DNA from: Channallabes apus
Taxonomy: Eukaryota > Chordata > Actinopteri > Siluriformes > Clariidae
NCBI GenBank assembly: GCA_030522415.1
Contig: CM060106.1
Location: 29,064,485-29,128,484, forward strand
Reading direction: 5' to 3'
Length of the DNA stretch: 64,000 nt
Shown here piece after piece: positions 44,440 through 58,690 of this stretch. Numbering within the stretch: position 1 is the stretch's first letter; every line of letters starts with the position of its first letter. The notes under the pieces were generated by a model that worked only from the letters and a program-made list of their open reading frames with translations, made no database searches and was not told the DNA's origin. The position numbers were made by a program, and so were the translations under genes.

Positions 44440-44735
44440 GCTTGTGTGACCCATGAATCATTCAAGCATAAAAACCATCTTAACTAAAGGTATGAACCAG
44501 GGCTAAAAATCTGCAGATGCTGGCGATGCTGAATGTTGAGTGTTTGGAATTAAACGAGAGGGGAAATGAGGTTGCTGCTCAGGTTGTTACATACATAACC
44601 AGTTTTTAAACTGAATCTTTAGCAGCCTGTCGCAGTAAACATTTGTTCCAATTTCTTTCATTTCATCTACATAATGGCAGAATTTAATATGAATAAATGA
44701 GGAATGTCTCAATATATTTGCAAAGAACTGTATCT
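44440..44735 (+). mobile_element. MITE family A copy 4
   Basis: Has GCGATGCTGAATG, GAGGGGAAATGAGGTTGCTG, GTTGTTACATACATAACC and TCTCAATATATTTGCAAAGA at its 3' end. It lacks the extra 5-bp blocks seen in copies 2 and 3, making it a useful unfilled comparison. Confidence 0.7.
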
Positions 44736-44749
44736 GTTTGAAATTGAGT

Positions 44750-46885
<2,136 letters not shown>

Positions 46886-47057
46886 CCAATACCGGTGTGT
46901 GTGTGCGTACAAAGCGTCGGGAACACAGAGCGGTGGAACGTCCCGCCGCGGGACATTGTTTGAGAGGGGGATTTTTTTGCAGTGATACCAGACAAGCTGT
47001 ATGCGTCTGCATGAGAGCGGTGGAAGTACGGTCTGTGTGTGTTGAGCGGTGAACAGC

Positions 47058-47210
47058 ATGGACGAAGAAAATGTCACAGGTAAAGAGGAACTTCTTGCGA
47101 AAAGAGGAGCCGTGTCGGTTGTGTGGAAAAACTTCGGTTTTAAAAAAATTGACAGCCATCATATGTAAATGTTGTCGGGCTAAAGTTGTAGCCGCAGGAG
47201 CCTCCCACAC
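47058..47210 (+). pseudogene. BED zinc finger of hAT (ZBED-like) transposase, broken
   Basis: The frame reads MDEENVTGKEELLAKRGAVS and on through VWKNFGFKK, the aromatic start of a BED finger. It reaches a stop at ATGTAA (47163). A shifted frame continues ICKCCRAKVVAAG, which supplies the Cys-x2-Cys-like part. The final His pair is lost where the MITE inserted. BED fingers bind DNA in hAT transposases and in domesticated ZBED genes. This copy is frameshifted and truncated, so it is a pseudogene. Confidence 0.8.
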
Positions 47211-47219
47211 TAAAATTAA

Positions 47220-47487
47220 TACCCCTATCTCACCTATGCGGTTTGATTCACGGTGAGATGCGGAGTTAGGCAGCGTAAGTTGCTGCAATTACCCGTCAAC
47301 GTTCCGCTGGCGTTCCGCGAAGTTCTGTAAGACCGCAAGCTTCTGCGAGGACCGGCAAAAAATTTAACCTGTTTAATTTTTAGCGCGGAAAGATGGAAAT
47401 GTATTCACAGCGGCAAAAACTCGCAGTGAATCATGATGAAGCGTACTTATGGCCACCGCGTGAAACCGCGTAGGTGAGATAGGGGTA
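47220..47487. mobile_element. PIF/Harbinger-type MITE, complete
   Basis: Left end TACCCCTATCTCACCTATGC and the inverse of the right end TACCCCTATCTCACCTACGC match with one difference. The 3-bp flanks TAA at 47217-47219 and 47488-47490 fit the TWA target of Harbinger elements. Length is 268 bp with no coding capacity. A truncated sister is at 57298-57437. Confidence 0.88.
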
Positions 47488-48067
47488 TAAGCAACCACAG
47501 AGCTTTTCTAGAACATCTTGACAAACGTGCAAGTTTTCAAGTTAAACTTCTTTTATATTTTAAATACTTGAATACTACCTGGTTGGACTTATTATTTTAT
47601 ATATTATTAATGTTTCACAAAGTGAAACGTTTCACTCCTTTTGTATTTACCTGTTTCAGGTCATTTGCCATAATGAAAGTCCAGTGGATAAAGTTTTCAT
47701 TTTGCAGTTACAGGGGACATATTGTTTACATTGTAGACAGATTAAAGATGTTTTCAAGTTGCAAAACGTGCACAATAAAGTGTTGTGTATTTTGACTGCA
47801 AGTCATGAATTCTGATTTCTTCACCTCATTACAATTATTACTTCTTTGTGAACAGCAGCATTTTGTGAGACCATTCAAACCTGGGTTAATACTAGTCCGG
47901 TCAATGTAAGCCAATATACTGCAGTAATTATTCTCTAATTTATTAGGAAATGGGGTTAACACCTAATCATGCATGGAAAAAAAAATACCGTCAAACACCG
48001 TGACATGGATATAATTGTGAAAAATATGACCCGTGATATAAATTTTTGGTCATACCGCCCAGCTCTA

Positions 48068-48335
48068 TACTCCCATGTGGAGTTTGCATGTTTTCCCCTT
48101 GCTTGGACGTTTCTTCCGGGGTGTACACCTGTTTCCTTCCACAGTGTAAAGACATGCAGATTGGGTTAATTGTCATTCTCAATTTGCTCGTTCTGTGTGT
48201 GTGTGCCCTATGATGGATTGGCACCATGTCTAGAGCGTACCTCACCTCCCGCACAAAATCACCTGGGAAAGGCTCCACTCCCCCATGACCCTATACAGGA
48301 TAAACGGTATAGAAGATGAATGAATGAATCACTAA
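48068..48335 (+). mobile_element. SINE, head missing
   Basis: Begins mid-body at TGGAGTTTGCATGTTTTCCC and runs through AAGACATGCAGATTGGG and TGATGGATTGGCACC to GATGAATGAATGAATC. It abuts the hAT right end directly. Confidence 0.8.
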
Positions 48336-48339
48336 TTTA

Positions 48340-51072
48340 AAAATTAATATTATATTTATGATTGTTATGGGAGTTTCTCACTGCAGCCTTCTGAGAGGTT
48401 TGGGCTGCACTGAGGCCAAATGTAATGTTGGTGCTGCTCGACAGCTGTCTAGGGTTTCCTTGGTCCACATAAAAGGATTAGCATGGATGCTTTCATCCAA
48501 GACATACAGTAATTCTGTTTACCGCAGCGCCATCTTCCACAACAGATTGTGGTCAGATGGCCAACATAACATCCCGCAGGCCTGAAGATTTGACGTCGAT
48601 TGTTCAAAGTTCAGCCGAGGTTAGCTGCGAGCTTGTATTGTCATCCTTGGTTTAGAATGAGGTATTCCACTGCGGTACGAATGGGCCATGACAGTTTTCA
48701 CTCTGACTAGCGATGTGAACAGTGACTGCTGATGAGCATCGCACCGCGCTGCAGCACACTGTGCCACTTGTCCTTCTAACGAAAGTCATCGACTATAAAA
48801 AGAACCTTCCGTACTTCTGCAGACACACTCGGTGCGCCACGCTCCCCCGGAACCGCATGCGCTATTCATATCCACATCCATGTGTTTGAACTAATTGATC
48901 ACTTTTAGAAAACCATGCCCGGGGTCTGATGGGAAATGAACAGTCCATAATCTGATTAAGGGTAATTGCCTTTGATAGGGTGCAGGCGCAATACCTAGGA
49001 ACAACCAGATGTGACTGATTTGAGTTTAATTGATGTAAAAGTGGATGCAATTTCATGCAGCCCCTGAGCCTTGCTCTGTTACATGCTTTTGTTCCAAGTG
49101 TCACGCTCATGCACACGTGTTGTATGAGCAATAACAGTTTCTCCTCATATAAGTCGCTGTCTCATCGAGTGAACGTCTATTACCCCAGAAAGCCCAAGAC
49201 TGCAATTTGTGAGCTTCTGTCAGAAAACAAGCACAGCATCATAACCCCGTCTTATTAGACTGGAAAAAGCAACACAGAGATCTGATGCCATTTTTATCTT
49301 TTCTGTTGATTAAATTGCAGATATTTAGATTTCCTTTCTCTGACAACTTCACACAGCCTCTTACTGTCTACTACAAGGTGCTTGTGATTGCAGCAGTGTA
49401 CTTTTCCCCCTCACTGCCTCTCTGATACAGTATAGACGACCAGCAATGCTGTTCTGAAAAGGTCTGCTGATTCAGCGAAACCTGCGATTTGCTCCCAATT
49501 ACTGGCTTTTTTCGCCATTTCTGCTGATGCCCTTGTTATGCTAACAAAAGGTGAGCTTTCGGGATGGAAAGGACGCCTAAAAGTTTTGACCCACTTGCCA
49601 TTATGTGCCATCACCAACCATCCTCCTATTGGCTTCATTATCTGGTTAATGGCTCATTAACTCCTGGAGGACCGTAGGCTGAGCGAGATGTAGATGGAGT
49701 TGATTGGCTGAAGGCTGTAATTGTATGACTGGCGTCCCAGGGCTCCCTTCCCCAGCTGCTCTCATTGTTCTTGGTAGGAGGTAAAGCCACACCTGCCATC
49801 CAATGAGTCGTTGCTTATTTAATTCATTACTGTAAGGTGTTCCTTGATTGCACAAGGGAGCTCTAATCTACCCCAGTGGGATTTTAGTGGAGACCATGTT
49901 TGTACAGATGTGCCCAGTGGTGTGCCCTGCATGTCAGGCTATACTCTTGAGAAATAAGGGTTCCTAATAAGGGTTCTTTGAATGGTTTCTTTGTTCAGAA
50001 TTGCACCCATTTTTTGTAAAGAGTGTTGGCTTGCCATGTATGAGGTGACCAATACAAAGAAAATGTTCAAGGACATGTAGAATAACTTATTAGTGGCTCT
50101 ATACTAATGACATTCCAAGTTATCTCCATTTATTCCTGATTAACAGCATTTTCACAAATCTGGTCAAACTGGCCTGCTACCCAAGCGATATATTGTTTAG
50201 AACATAGTCTAACGGGACTAAATTTGTTTATATGGCTGACATTGTCAGCATAGACGTGGGCTGATGTAAATCATATGATTACATAAATCATGTGAGGGAA
50301 TATTTAGGCTACAGATGGCATTGGCAGTAATTGGTGCATCTTGGCATGGTGTGGCTTTGATCCCCCGTGGTTGGTTGTTTTCACTGTCATTGGTTCATTG
50401 GTTCGTTGGCTACATTGGACCTGTTTATCATCTAACAACCTTCAAGATTGTATTCGACTTAGATGTTAAAGGAAATCCTGATGCACTGATGATTTGTGGA
50501 TAGTGAAATTGAACTATGGCATAACAAATTATTTCCTTTTTTTTCAATGCGATGGGCAAACGTCAATTCTGAAAAGGACACAGGAATTATCAAGCTATCA
50601 GTATTTCTCCTTTAAGTACTGCAAATCATTTACCTTACTTACTGAGGTTTGTATTTTGTAAGAGAACCTGCTAGGTGAAAAAACATGATCCCCTAAAGTA
50701 TTAGACTCCTTCATTTGTACATTAAAACTGGAGAGCTTTCGCATGAATATGAGCGTCCTTAGTCTTCCAGTTTGTTTTATTGTGGGTCAACCTTTGCCAC
50801 GTCTTTTGATTGAATTTCGGGTTGGATGCTCTGTACCTTATCAGCTCTATTGTGTGGGAAGTAGAAAGAGGCAGATGCTGGAATACCCCTCCTTTCTCTT
50901 CCTTGCAGGGATAAATGAATAAATAACCAGCAATGACTGTATTAGCATAGTTGCAGACATTCAGCAGGAGGTCACCTGTCTGTTTTTTTCCGCTTATCCC
51001 TTTATTTCGCTTCGCCTCAAGGAGGAACCCCCCCCATTGGCTGCCATTTGCATAGTATGGAATCTTTGTGCT

Positions 51073-51107
<35 letters not shown>

Positions 51108-52340
51108 ACATGGGGGTTGGGAACTGAAAATTTCAACTGCCCAAGCTTTTGTCTGCGTTTTAAGATTCTCTACACAGTTGTGTATCTGTGTGTGGGTGTG
51201 TGTTCACAGATGCATGTCTGCCCCAAGGTGTGGGGGGGATGATGTTGAGTGTCAGGTAGTCACGTACGCAGATCAGTAGTTTGGCATTTGAGGAACAGGG
51301 CCCTCCCATCGAGGCAGCATCACCCTGCTTGGCCCCTCCTGAGCTAATGAAGTCATCTCTGGCATTTTCACGCACACAAGGAAGAAAAAGAAACCCCACG
51401 CTGACTCGCTGTGAAGTTGCACTAATGAGGGTTATGTCAGAATTCAACCTGAGCTCATTTTCCCTAGCAGCGTAGGGCTGATTTAAAGGCCGAAACATAA
51501 AAGGCGTCTTGAACGGTTATCGATTGCAGCCAATGTTTGCGTGTTTAAATCAGCTCAGGCAAATGGTATGTCAAAATAAATTGTATATTCTAGAACCGGT
51601 TTCTTTTTCTTGTGACGCCGAGACAGATCTGTGAACGAATGCTAGCTTGCATGCCAATTTCCCATGTGCATACGCGGCAGCTTTGAAACCTCTGTTTGTT
51701 TGACATCCGAGGTGATGCTTGTTATTCAGGCGATAATGAATCAGCCTCATTTGCTTCTTGAGCTCGGAGGCAAAGAGCAACAGATACGTCAGGAGTTGTT
51801 CGGCACAGGTCATGAGATAGGGCCCTAGGGGTGATGACAGAAGATGACGGTGAGAAGGCAAGGAGACGGAGGGGAGTCCATGCAGTAGTCAGCAGGTGGT
51901 GCAAGATGCAGCCGAGTCCTTAGGGAATGCGCTAACATTTCTGAAAGCGGGCACTGCGTCTCCTGAGAGATGCGCATGGAGAAGTGAGGAGGGAGGAGGA
52001 AAATAATCGTTCATGCAGGACCCCTGCAGTGAAGAGATAACTAAAGCTTTGAATGGATGCCATGCGCAGCATTTTGGGGAAAGAGAGAGAAAAAAGGTCG
52101 CACATGAGTGGATCTCTGACTAAGCTTGTCCTCTGCACGTTATGCTGGATGGATGATGGATGGTGCCACCCGGTGTGAGTGCACTCGCATGATAACCCAC
52201 TAGCACTGAATTAACATTAAGAGGAAAAGTCAGGGAAGCTTAACCACCTAGAGTGTAACGTGCCATGTCTACTTCTAATTGACTTCACAGCATCCAGTTG
52301 GCTGCTCTGGACACCTCGTAATGTAGAATGAAATCTAAAT
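48340..52340. other. Long single-copy stretch, probably intron
   Basis: Four kilobases with little repeat content apart from a GT tract at 51075-51103. No exon of the kinase or any other protein was recognised. Repeat-poor blocks at 48560-49260, 49400-49900 and 51270-52140 are the best candidates here for conserved regulatory sequence. Confidence 0.5.
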
Positions 52341-52345
52341 TAGAA

Positions 52346-52390
52346 TATATATATATATATATATATATCTATATATATACACACACACAA
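52346..52390 (+). repeat. Compound (TA)n(CA)n microsatellite
   Basis: TA tract with one TCTA interruption followed by CACACACAC. Confidence 0.9.
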
Positions 52391-52391
52391 T

Positions 52392-52630
52392 ATAATGTTG
52401 TTGTTAGTCTTTTGGCTGCTCCCAATAAGGGGTCGCCACAGTGGACCATGCAGTCCGCACACAATCTTGGGACAGGTTTTACGCTGGGTGCACTTCCTGA
52501 CACAACCCTCTCTGGCTTGGGACCAGCACTGCAACCAATGGCTAGGGTTTGGGCACTGGGTGGGAATCAAACCCAGGCTTTCCACTTGGCAGACGAGACA
52601 CCTACCACTGAGCCACCAGTGCCCATAACT
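52392..52630 (-). mobile_element. RTE-like LINE 3' end, reverse
   Basis: TTGTTAGTCTTTTGGCTGCT and AGGGGTCGCCACAGTGGA are the inverse of the LINE tail at 39490-39555. The rest continues to CACCTACCACTGAGCCACC, a common fish repeat. Confidence 0.7.
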
Positions 52631-52639
52631 GCCCATGCA

Positions 52640-52775
52640 CTTGGGTTGGCATCACGTGGTTCGGAGAAAACACGTGATAGTCTTTGGCCCTCCCTTATTG
52701 GTAATAGTAGCCTTGATGGAGGAGTGCCTCAATGAAGGGTGGGGGAATTAGACACGACTAAATTAGGGGGAAAAT
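52640..52775 (+). repeat. Dispersed repeat family E, copy 2
   Basis: Shares CACGTGGTTCGGAGAAAAC, GTCTTTGGCCCTCCC, AGTAGCCTTGATG and GGGGGAATTAGACACGAC with 40230-40490. It lies directly after the LINE tail. Confidence 0.6.
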
Positions 52776-53034
52776 TTAACAGAGAAAAAGAGTGACCAGC
52801 CTCAAAAATCATCCATTTATAGCACCTCAGATTAGCGCCATTATGAAGACTTTACAGAGCATGAGTAGAAGACGCATCTCAATATCCACTGTTCAAAGGA
52901 CTTGATTGCATATTTCTTGCACATGTCTTCAGCATTGTCTTACAATGTCGAAGGAAATCAGGAAAGCATGAAATTAGGTGTGTCCAAACTTTTGACTGGT
53001 TCGACTGGTAAACATCTGGGTAATGAATTGTTGA

Positions 53035-53300
53035 CAAAGTTGTATAGTGGTTAGCATTGTGCCCTTGCATCTTCAGGGTTGGGGTTCAAATCTCACCTGT
53101 GTGCATAGAATTTGGATGTTCTTCACATGGGTTTCTTCTAGATTCTCTGGATTCCTTGCACAGTTCAAAGACATACAGTGTAATCTGATTGTTTATTTTT
53201 TAATTGCACAGAGTGTGTGTCCTTGTGCCCATCCAGGGCGTTTTGTGCCCTAATTACCTTGCCTTGTGCCCTAAGTCTCCTCTGCTGTAGGTAATGGATG
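53035..53300 (+). mobile_element. SINE, strongly diverged
   Basis: TATAGTGGTTAGCATTGTGCC head, GGGGTTCAAATCTCACC, TCAAAGACATACAGTG and a GATGGATGGATGGATG tail give the family order with heavy decay. Confidence 0.65.
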
Positions 53301-53309
53301 GATTGTTGA

Positions 53310-55220
53310 CTGGATGGATGGATGGATGATGTTCCCCTGTTTTGACTATAAAACATTTTGATTAGCTCCTAAACATCATCTAGAAGAAGTATGTATTTTA
53401 AATAATAAGTACATATTAAACCATAATATAAATCCTATCATTCGAGCTGGGTACTCGGTTGGGTATCTTGCTAGAGAGCCTTTTCAAGAATAGGTTCAGG
53501 TTCTTTGATTATTGTACCAAAATAGCAAGTCATGTATAAGATACACAGTAGTTTACTACCTCAAAGACAGGTTCTGTGTGGTTAGATATTGTTGTCTTGA
53601 TTTCCAGAACAACCCAACCATTTCTAGAAACGTCCTACAGCATGTGAGTAGTTAATTTGTTCCTTCATTGGTGATTACAGTAGCAACAGCCTGAGAAGGT
53701 CGACCTGTGTAGGCTTCTCTATTTTCAAGCCACAGAATTCATCTCCTTCTGGTGGAAACCCCAGGCCTTCTCAAGGCAACTGTGAAATCTAATCTCTTCA
53801 GCAGGTCCTGGAGTTTCCATCCAGTATACAGAATGTAAAACCTTCCACACTTTCCTGCAGTTTGGAGAAGCAGTGGCTCTACTGTATGTCAAGGCTTTCC
53901 TAGATTGTCACCCTGTCATGGAGAGTGAGACCAGTTTATTTACCCTGCTCAAGTCTCCCGTCTGTGTTCTCAACCTTTTCAATTTTTTGGGTCACTACCC
54001 ACCACTAACTTCATGTGAAGATAGACTGACCAGTAAACAAAAAGCTTTGTTTGAAGCTCCTGCTTCTGGTTCTTCCTGGTTCTGCGCATCCTATTGTTTC
54101 CTTGGAGAGAGAGAGAGAGAGAGACGTGTCCTTAGACTTGGAACTGTGGATTGATTTTCCTTCCGTATTTCAGGGACTGAAAAAAATGAACAATAAGGCA
54201 GCAAACCTTATCTCTTCACAGTCTCATCCATAATATGTACAAAATGAAGACAGACACGGTGCAAAAAAGGTAAAAGAAAAGGAGGCAAATAAAGTGATTG
54301 AACTATATTCACTATAAATAGATTTACTCCAGACTGGCCTTTCCCTGACGGCATCCTAGTTAACTAAAAGCTTTGCCACTGAGCTTGGGCTGCCGTGCAG
54401 CTTGGGAAAAACATGGAGGAAATGACAAAAGCGTCTTTTTTCCCAAAGCCAATTTAAACGGCTGCTTGAAAATCCCAAACCTGTTCTCGCTCAGCAAATC
54501 ATGTCATATAAACTGCCGCCGGTTTGTCGTTACTGTTCCTTTTGCCACATGAGCATGCGTCTTCTCCAGCAGGGTCAGAGACCTCACGCTCTCCATATCT
54601 GCTCCCGGGCAAGACTCACACTCAGCACCCAAACAAACCTGCTAATCACACCGCTTTCAACAGCGCCAGTTCGCTTTAGCTCCGACATTGCTGACGCTGT
54701 GCTGAGTGATACGATCGGTCAGCTTGCACGCCGCTTCTGGACTTGCAGCCTCGACATTCCAGCACCGGGAAAGCCGATTGCCCATCATGCTCTACTCAGA
54801 AATGGAGCACGGCGCATCAGTATGACTTGCCCTCCACCTCCTCCTGTGTACTCACCACGAAACTTGTCTGCTCGGGCGCTTTCGTTAGCCGTGCGGCGGC
54901 CTTTGCTAATGATGTCGACATGCGTGGGGCAGACTAAGTGATTTGAGATTATGTTTGTTCAATCAGCGAGTGCTCTACCTAATGGGAGGACGAAGCAGAG
55001 GTTGATGAAGGAGCCAGATCACTCAGGCAGTGGAGATGCAGAACATAAGCAAGATGCATGTATGGTTTAATGTGCAAATTGTTTACTCAAGTGTGTGTTT
55101 AGGATCGGAGGCTGTATGCAGGATCAAATGAGACGAAATTAGGTTTTTTTGGTGTTTAGCTTTATATACTGGACCATTAATAATTCCTTTACGCTCACAC
55201 CAATTATAAAGTATTTATAA
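53310..55220. other. Single-copy non-coding stretch
   Basis: No exon could be recognised. 54490-54950 is GC-richer with CpGs and a 146-residue open frame (54501-54941) that matches no family I know. A GA run lies at 54105-54124. It may be a regulatory or untranslated segment. Confidence 0.4.
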
Positions 55221-55224
55221 TGAC

Positions 55225-55665
55225 CTATAACGCAACATCAGGAAAACAAAGGAGATGGTGGTAGACTTTAGGAGAAGCAAGACCCCTGTGACCCTACAGT
55301 ATATCCGTCAAGTGGGACATTCTATTCATTCTATGGATGTTTTATGAAACCGTTGTGGCGAGTGTCGTTTTTTTATGCTGTGGTCTGTTGGTGTGGTAAC
55401 ATGAAGGTGTCTGATAGGACTGGACAAGGCAATTATAAAGGCCGGATCTGTGCTAGGCATGAAGCTTTACTCTGGACAGAATCCTCCTCTTCGCTACTCC
55501 ATCCACAAAGTACAATCCATTTTGGACAATCCTTCTCACCCGCTATACTGAGTTTCGCTGACCAGAGGAGCAATTTCAGCCAGAGACTGATTACCATCAA
55601 GTGTTCCACAGAGCGCCACCGGAGATCTTTTCTCCCAATGGCCATAAAATAATACAACTTTTCTC
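55225..55665 (+). pseudogene. LINE reverse-transcriptase C-terminal remnant
   Basis: Read in shifting frames it has KTKEMVVDFRRSKTP, then VVASVVFYAVVCW, SILDNPSHPLY and a CSTERHRRSFLPMAIK block. These are the conserved C-terminal blocks of fish non-LTR retrotransposon polyproteins of the L2/Rex type. Frameshifts are present, one of them near a TACAGTA at 55295. The endonuclease and most of the RT are absent. Confidence 0.8.
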
Positions 55666-55873
55666 TGTAACTCATACACTATGTGAATATTCACTGAAAG
55701 TAACAGTAACACAATAGGACATTAATACTTACCTGCATTAATAATGTGATAATTGCGATATTACTTCTTATTAAAGTATTTAATACAATATTACATACAT
55801 ATATTAGATTATTGTGCAATATTTACAAATGCTCTTGGGTCATGTTTATGCTTACTTTTTTAGGACTTTTTAT

Positions 55874-56095
55874 TAGGGCTGTAGCTATAGAATATTTTAG
55901 TAATCGAGTATTCTACAAAAAAATGTAATCGATTAATCGAGTAATCGGATAAAATGTACTCTTGCTTAATTAAACAGCAATGTAAAATATATAAGCAAAA
56001 CAAAGATTAATTGTTCATTTCTTTTTCGAAAAATCAACTTTTATTTTGTAAATGCATACACCATTTTGATGTATGCATTTACAATGTCAAATTTT
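55874..56095 (+). mobile_element. hAT-type left end, truncated
   Basis: Begins TAGGGCTGTAGCTATAGAAT, followed by TTTTAGTAATCGAGTATTC and ATCGATTAATCGAGTAATCG. This terminus is known from fish hAT MITEs. The right end is absent where the next hAT starts. Confidence 0.6.
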
Positions 56096-56913
56096 TAGGG
56101 CTGCAACAACTAATTGATAAAATCGACAATTATCGATAATGAAATTCGTTGTCAACGAATGTCGTTATTGATTAGTTGGGCTGCTCACTTTATTGAGGCA
56201 CGCGACCACAAGATGCACAAATGCACACACAGATACACAGTTGCTCGCGAAATGGAGGTTACAGAAGCAGTTTACATTAAACACCTCTTATCGGGTCTTT
56301 TTCTGCCGTTCGTAGTGTCTGGTGAGCGCAGATGACATGGCGAGGGGTTTTCTACACACAGGAGTCAGTGAGAGAGTTCACACGGGCTTTGGTGACGTGC
56401 GTTTGTCCGGCTGCGCGGTTATGCGGTGTCAAAAAAAAAAGCAAAACGTTGCATGCAGCTTTTTCTTGCCGTCCAAATCCCAACGAACGCAAGGAAAACA
56501 CTTCTAGTGCGTTTTCTTCACGTTCATTTTACACTTCGGAGGATCGGATATATCCCATCATCCTACTGTACAGAGGGAAATGCGGGAAATGCCGGAAAAG
56601 GGCAAAATAAACAGAGTGAGTACAGTATTTTTTCTCTCCCTACGTCGCCGTATTACGAGAATGTCTAGTATAGCAAAATAGTCTATATATTTATTTATTT
56701 TATTATTATTTTTTATTGAGACAACAAAAAATAGGATAAAATACACGAGAGGATCGAAATAATGTATAAACCGTGAAAAGGATGTAGCAAGAGACACTTC
56801 AATTAAAAATATCATAATTATCTAGAAGTCTATTATTCTTCTTAAGTTAAATTAATTTAAGAGAATTTAAAATTGAGGTCATTCTTAACTGAATATGTCA
56901 GTGTATTTTTTGA

Positions 56914-56987
<74 letters not shown>

Positions 56988-57297
56988 CACACACACACAC
57001 ACACATACATACACACACACACTGTCAACTTGCCATCTGCAACTATTGTTAAAAACAAAAATGTTGATTTACATAAAATAAGGTTTAAATGTCAAAATTA
57101 AAGATCATTAAGCTCTATGTGGCTATTGCATTTTTTAAAGTTTACTTTTATACATAAATAATACCCTGATTTATGGTTTTATATAGTTAAGCAAAAAAAT
57201 CAAATGAAAGCGCGTAGTTTTTATCTGATTAATCGATTAATCGGAAAATTATCGGCCAACTAATCGATTATCAAAATAATCGTTAGTTGCAGCCCTA
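56096..57297. mobile_element. Non-autonomous hAT element, complete
   Basis: Starts TAGGGCTGCAACAACTAATT and ends CGTTAGTTGCAGCCCTA, imperfect inverted termini. The 8-bp flanks CAAATTTT (56088-56095) and CAATTTTT (57298-57305) differ at one base. No transposase frame. The interior includes a long AT then CA microsatellite. Confidence 0.82.
56920..57021 (+). repeat. Compound (AT)n(CA)n microsatellite
   Basis: About 65 bases of AT followed by CA with CATACATA interruptions, inside the hAT element. Confidence 0.95.
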
Positions 57298-57437
57298 CAA
57301 TTTTTTAAACATGTTAAGTTGTTTTTTTTTTCCGCGCGGAAAGACGGAAACGTAAACGCAGCGCCAAAACGCGCGGTGAATCATGATGAACTGTACTTCC
57401 AGCCATCGCGCAAAACTGCGTAGGTGAGATGGGGGTA
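57298..57437 (+). mobile_element. Harbinger-type MITE, 3' part
   Basis: It shares GCGCGGAAAGA-GGAAA, GTGAATCATGATGAA, CGTACTT-like and TGCGTAGGTGAGATGGGGGTA with the complete MITE at 47220-47487. A TTA follows, consistent with a TWA target. It starts next to the hAT right end, so its 5' half is missing. Confidence 0.8.
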
Positions 57438-57689
57438 TTAAGGTAGACTGAGATTAATTTACGTGCGTTACAGTGCCATACATTCTTATTTTAAAGCCTT
57501 TTCTCAGATGCAAAAACTAAAAAAAAAAAAAAAAAAAGGTATTTCAAATGACTTTAAGTATAAAAAAAAAAAAAAACTAAGGCACACATTGAAATAAATA
57601 ATTATACAAAAACACTAAAACTAAACTAAACTTTCAGAACTAAAAGTTTCAAAATCTACAGCTTAGGCATAACATACTGTATAAACCTT

Positions 57690-57772
57690 TACTGACAATT
57701 TCTGTCGTTTTCCCTTAAGCAATTTCCCTCTGGGATTAATAAAGTTCTTTGAATCTTGAATCTTATGGCTAT
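57690..57772 (+). mobile_element. LINE 3' tail
   Basis: GCAATTTCCCTCTGGGATTA with AATAAAGTTC and a TTTGAATCTTGAATCTT tail is the usual 3' end of Rex1-like fish LINEs. Only the tail remains. Confidence 0.6.
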
Positions 57773-57857
57773 AAATTGTGCCATGGTTCAGTGAGCTGCG
57801 TTCAGCATCTTACCACTGTATATTTCTGTTACATCTTACATAAGTGCATGTGATTCG

Positions 57858-58070
57858 AGGAGGCATAATGACATAGTGGTTAACACTCTGCCCTCACCCA
57901 TTCCAGGGTCAATGGCTCGAGTCCAACCTTTTAAGTCTGTGTGCATATAGTTTGCATGTTCTCCTTGTGTTTACTCCGGTTTCCTCCCACAGTCCAATGA
58001 CATGCAGATGAGACTAATCTCCAGGCCCCCTGCGACTCTGTACAGGATAGATAGTATAAAGATATAGTGA
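57858..58070 (+). mobile_element. SINE, diverged and 3' shortened
   Basis: GGAGGCATAATGACATAGTGG with TTAACACTCTGCC, GTTTGCATGTTCTCCTTGTG and GGTTTCCTCCCACAGTCC follow the family order. An internal deletion joins AGACTAATC to the CTCCAGGCCC segment. Confidence 0.75.
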
Positions 58071-58279
58071 GTGCGTTGGTGAGTATTACTTGTATGTACA
58101 ATATACAGGTATACAAAACTTTATATGAAATAAAGCTCTACTCGGTTTATTTCTGATGCTGTGTGCAGACATGTTGATTTGATGTCACTCTGCAAACGGG
58201 AAAGGAGCTCGCGGCTTTGGCATTTCATATTATATAAACATGTCAAGAATTTGGCCAAAAATAATAGTGTCACCTATAG

Positions 58280-58690
58280 CAGATTATTCTAATATTAACT
58301 ATTATTCTGTGATTAATCATGATTATTCACAATTTTTTAAATACTCAGTTGACCTGTATTATAAATGTGCAGTGTTGGAATGAAGAAATGCACGACAAAC
58401 TGGTTCGAGGAAACAGATTATGCAGTTTTATAATATCTCAAAAATCTCTCAAACGAGACTAGAACTGCATGCAGTGCCTGGGTTGTATGGGAGAGCTTGG
58501 ACACGGGGCTCGGACCCGGATCCTCAGATCCAAAAATCTATAACCTGGAGCCTCAGCCATCTGAGCCACTATTCCATATCTTATGTTTAATGTATTCTTG
58601 TAAAAACAGTTCCCCTTTGCAGGTAGCTCAAGCACACAACTTTGGTTTTATCCATCTAGAAGTTTTTAGCACGCCTGGTGATGTTGCCAC
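58280..58690 (+). mobile_element. Repeat family C (hAT-like) copy 2
   Basis: It matches 21793-22090 over GATTAATCATGATTA, AACTGCATGCAG, GGGGCTCGGACCCGGATCC and TAATGTATTCTTGTAAAAA. The central part is longer, with a possible second insertion. Confidence 0.55.

Larger units (their letters stand above)
46890..48067 (+). mobile_element. BED-finger hAT transposon relic
   Basis: A start codon at 47058 opens a BED-type zinc-finger reading frame. The segment ends at 48067 with GGTCATACCGCCCAGCTCTA, a typical hAT right terminus (inverse TAGAGCTGGGCGGTATGACC). The left terminus was not found. Most of the transposase is deleted and a Harbinger-type MITE is inserted at 47220. Confidence 0.75.

Noticed and set aside
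54501..54941. 146-residue open frame in a GC-richer region
   Set aside because: It matches no family I know, has no supported start context and is open by composition. A transcript would be needed to call it.
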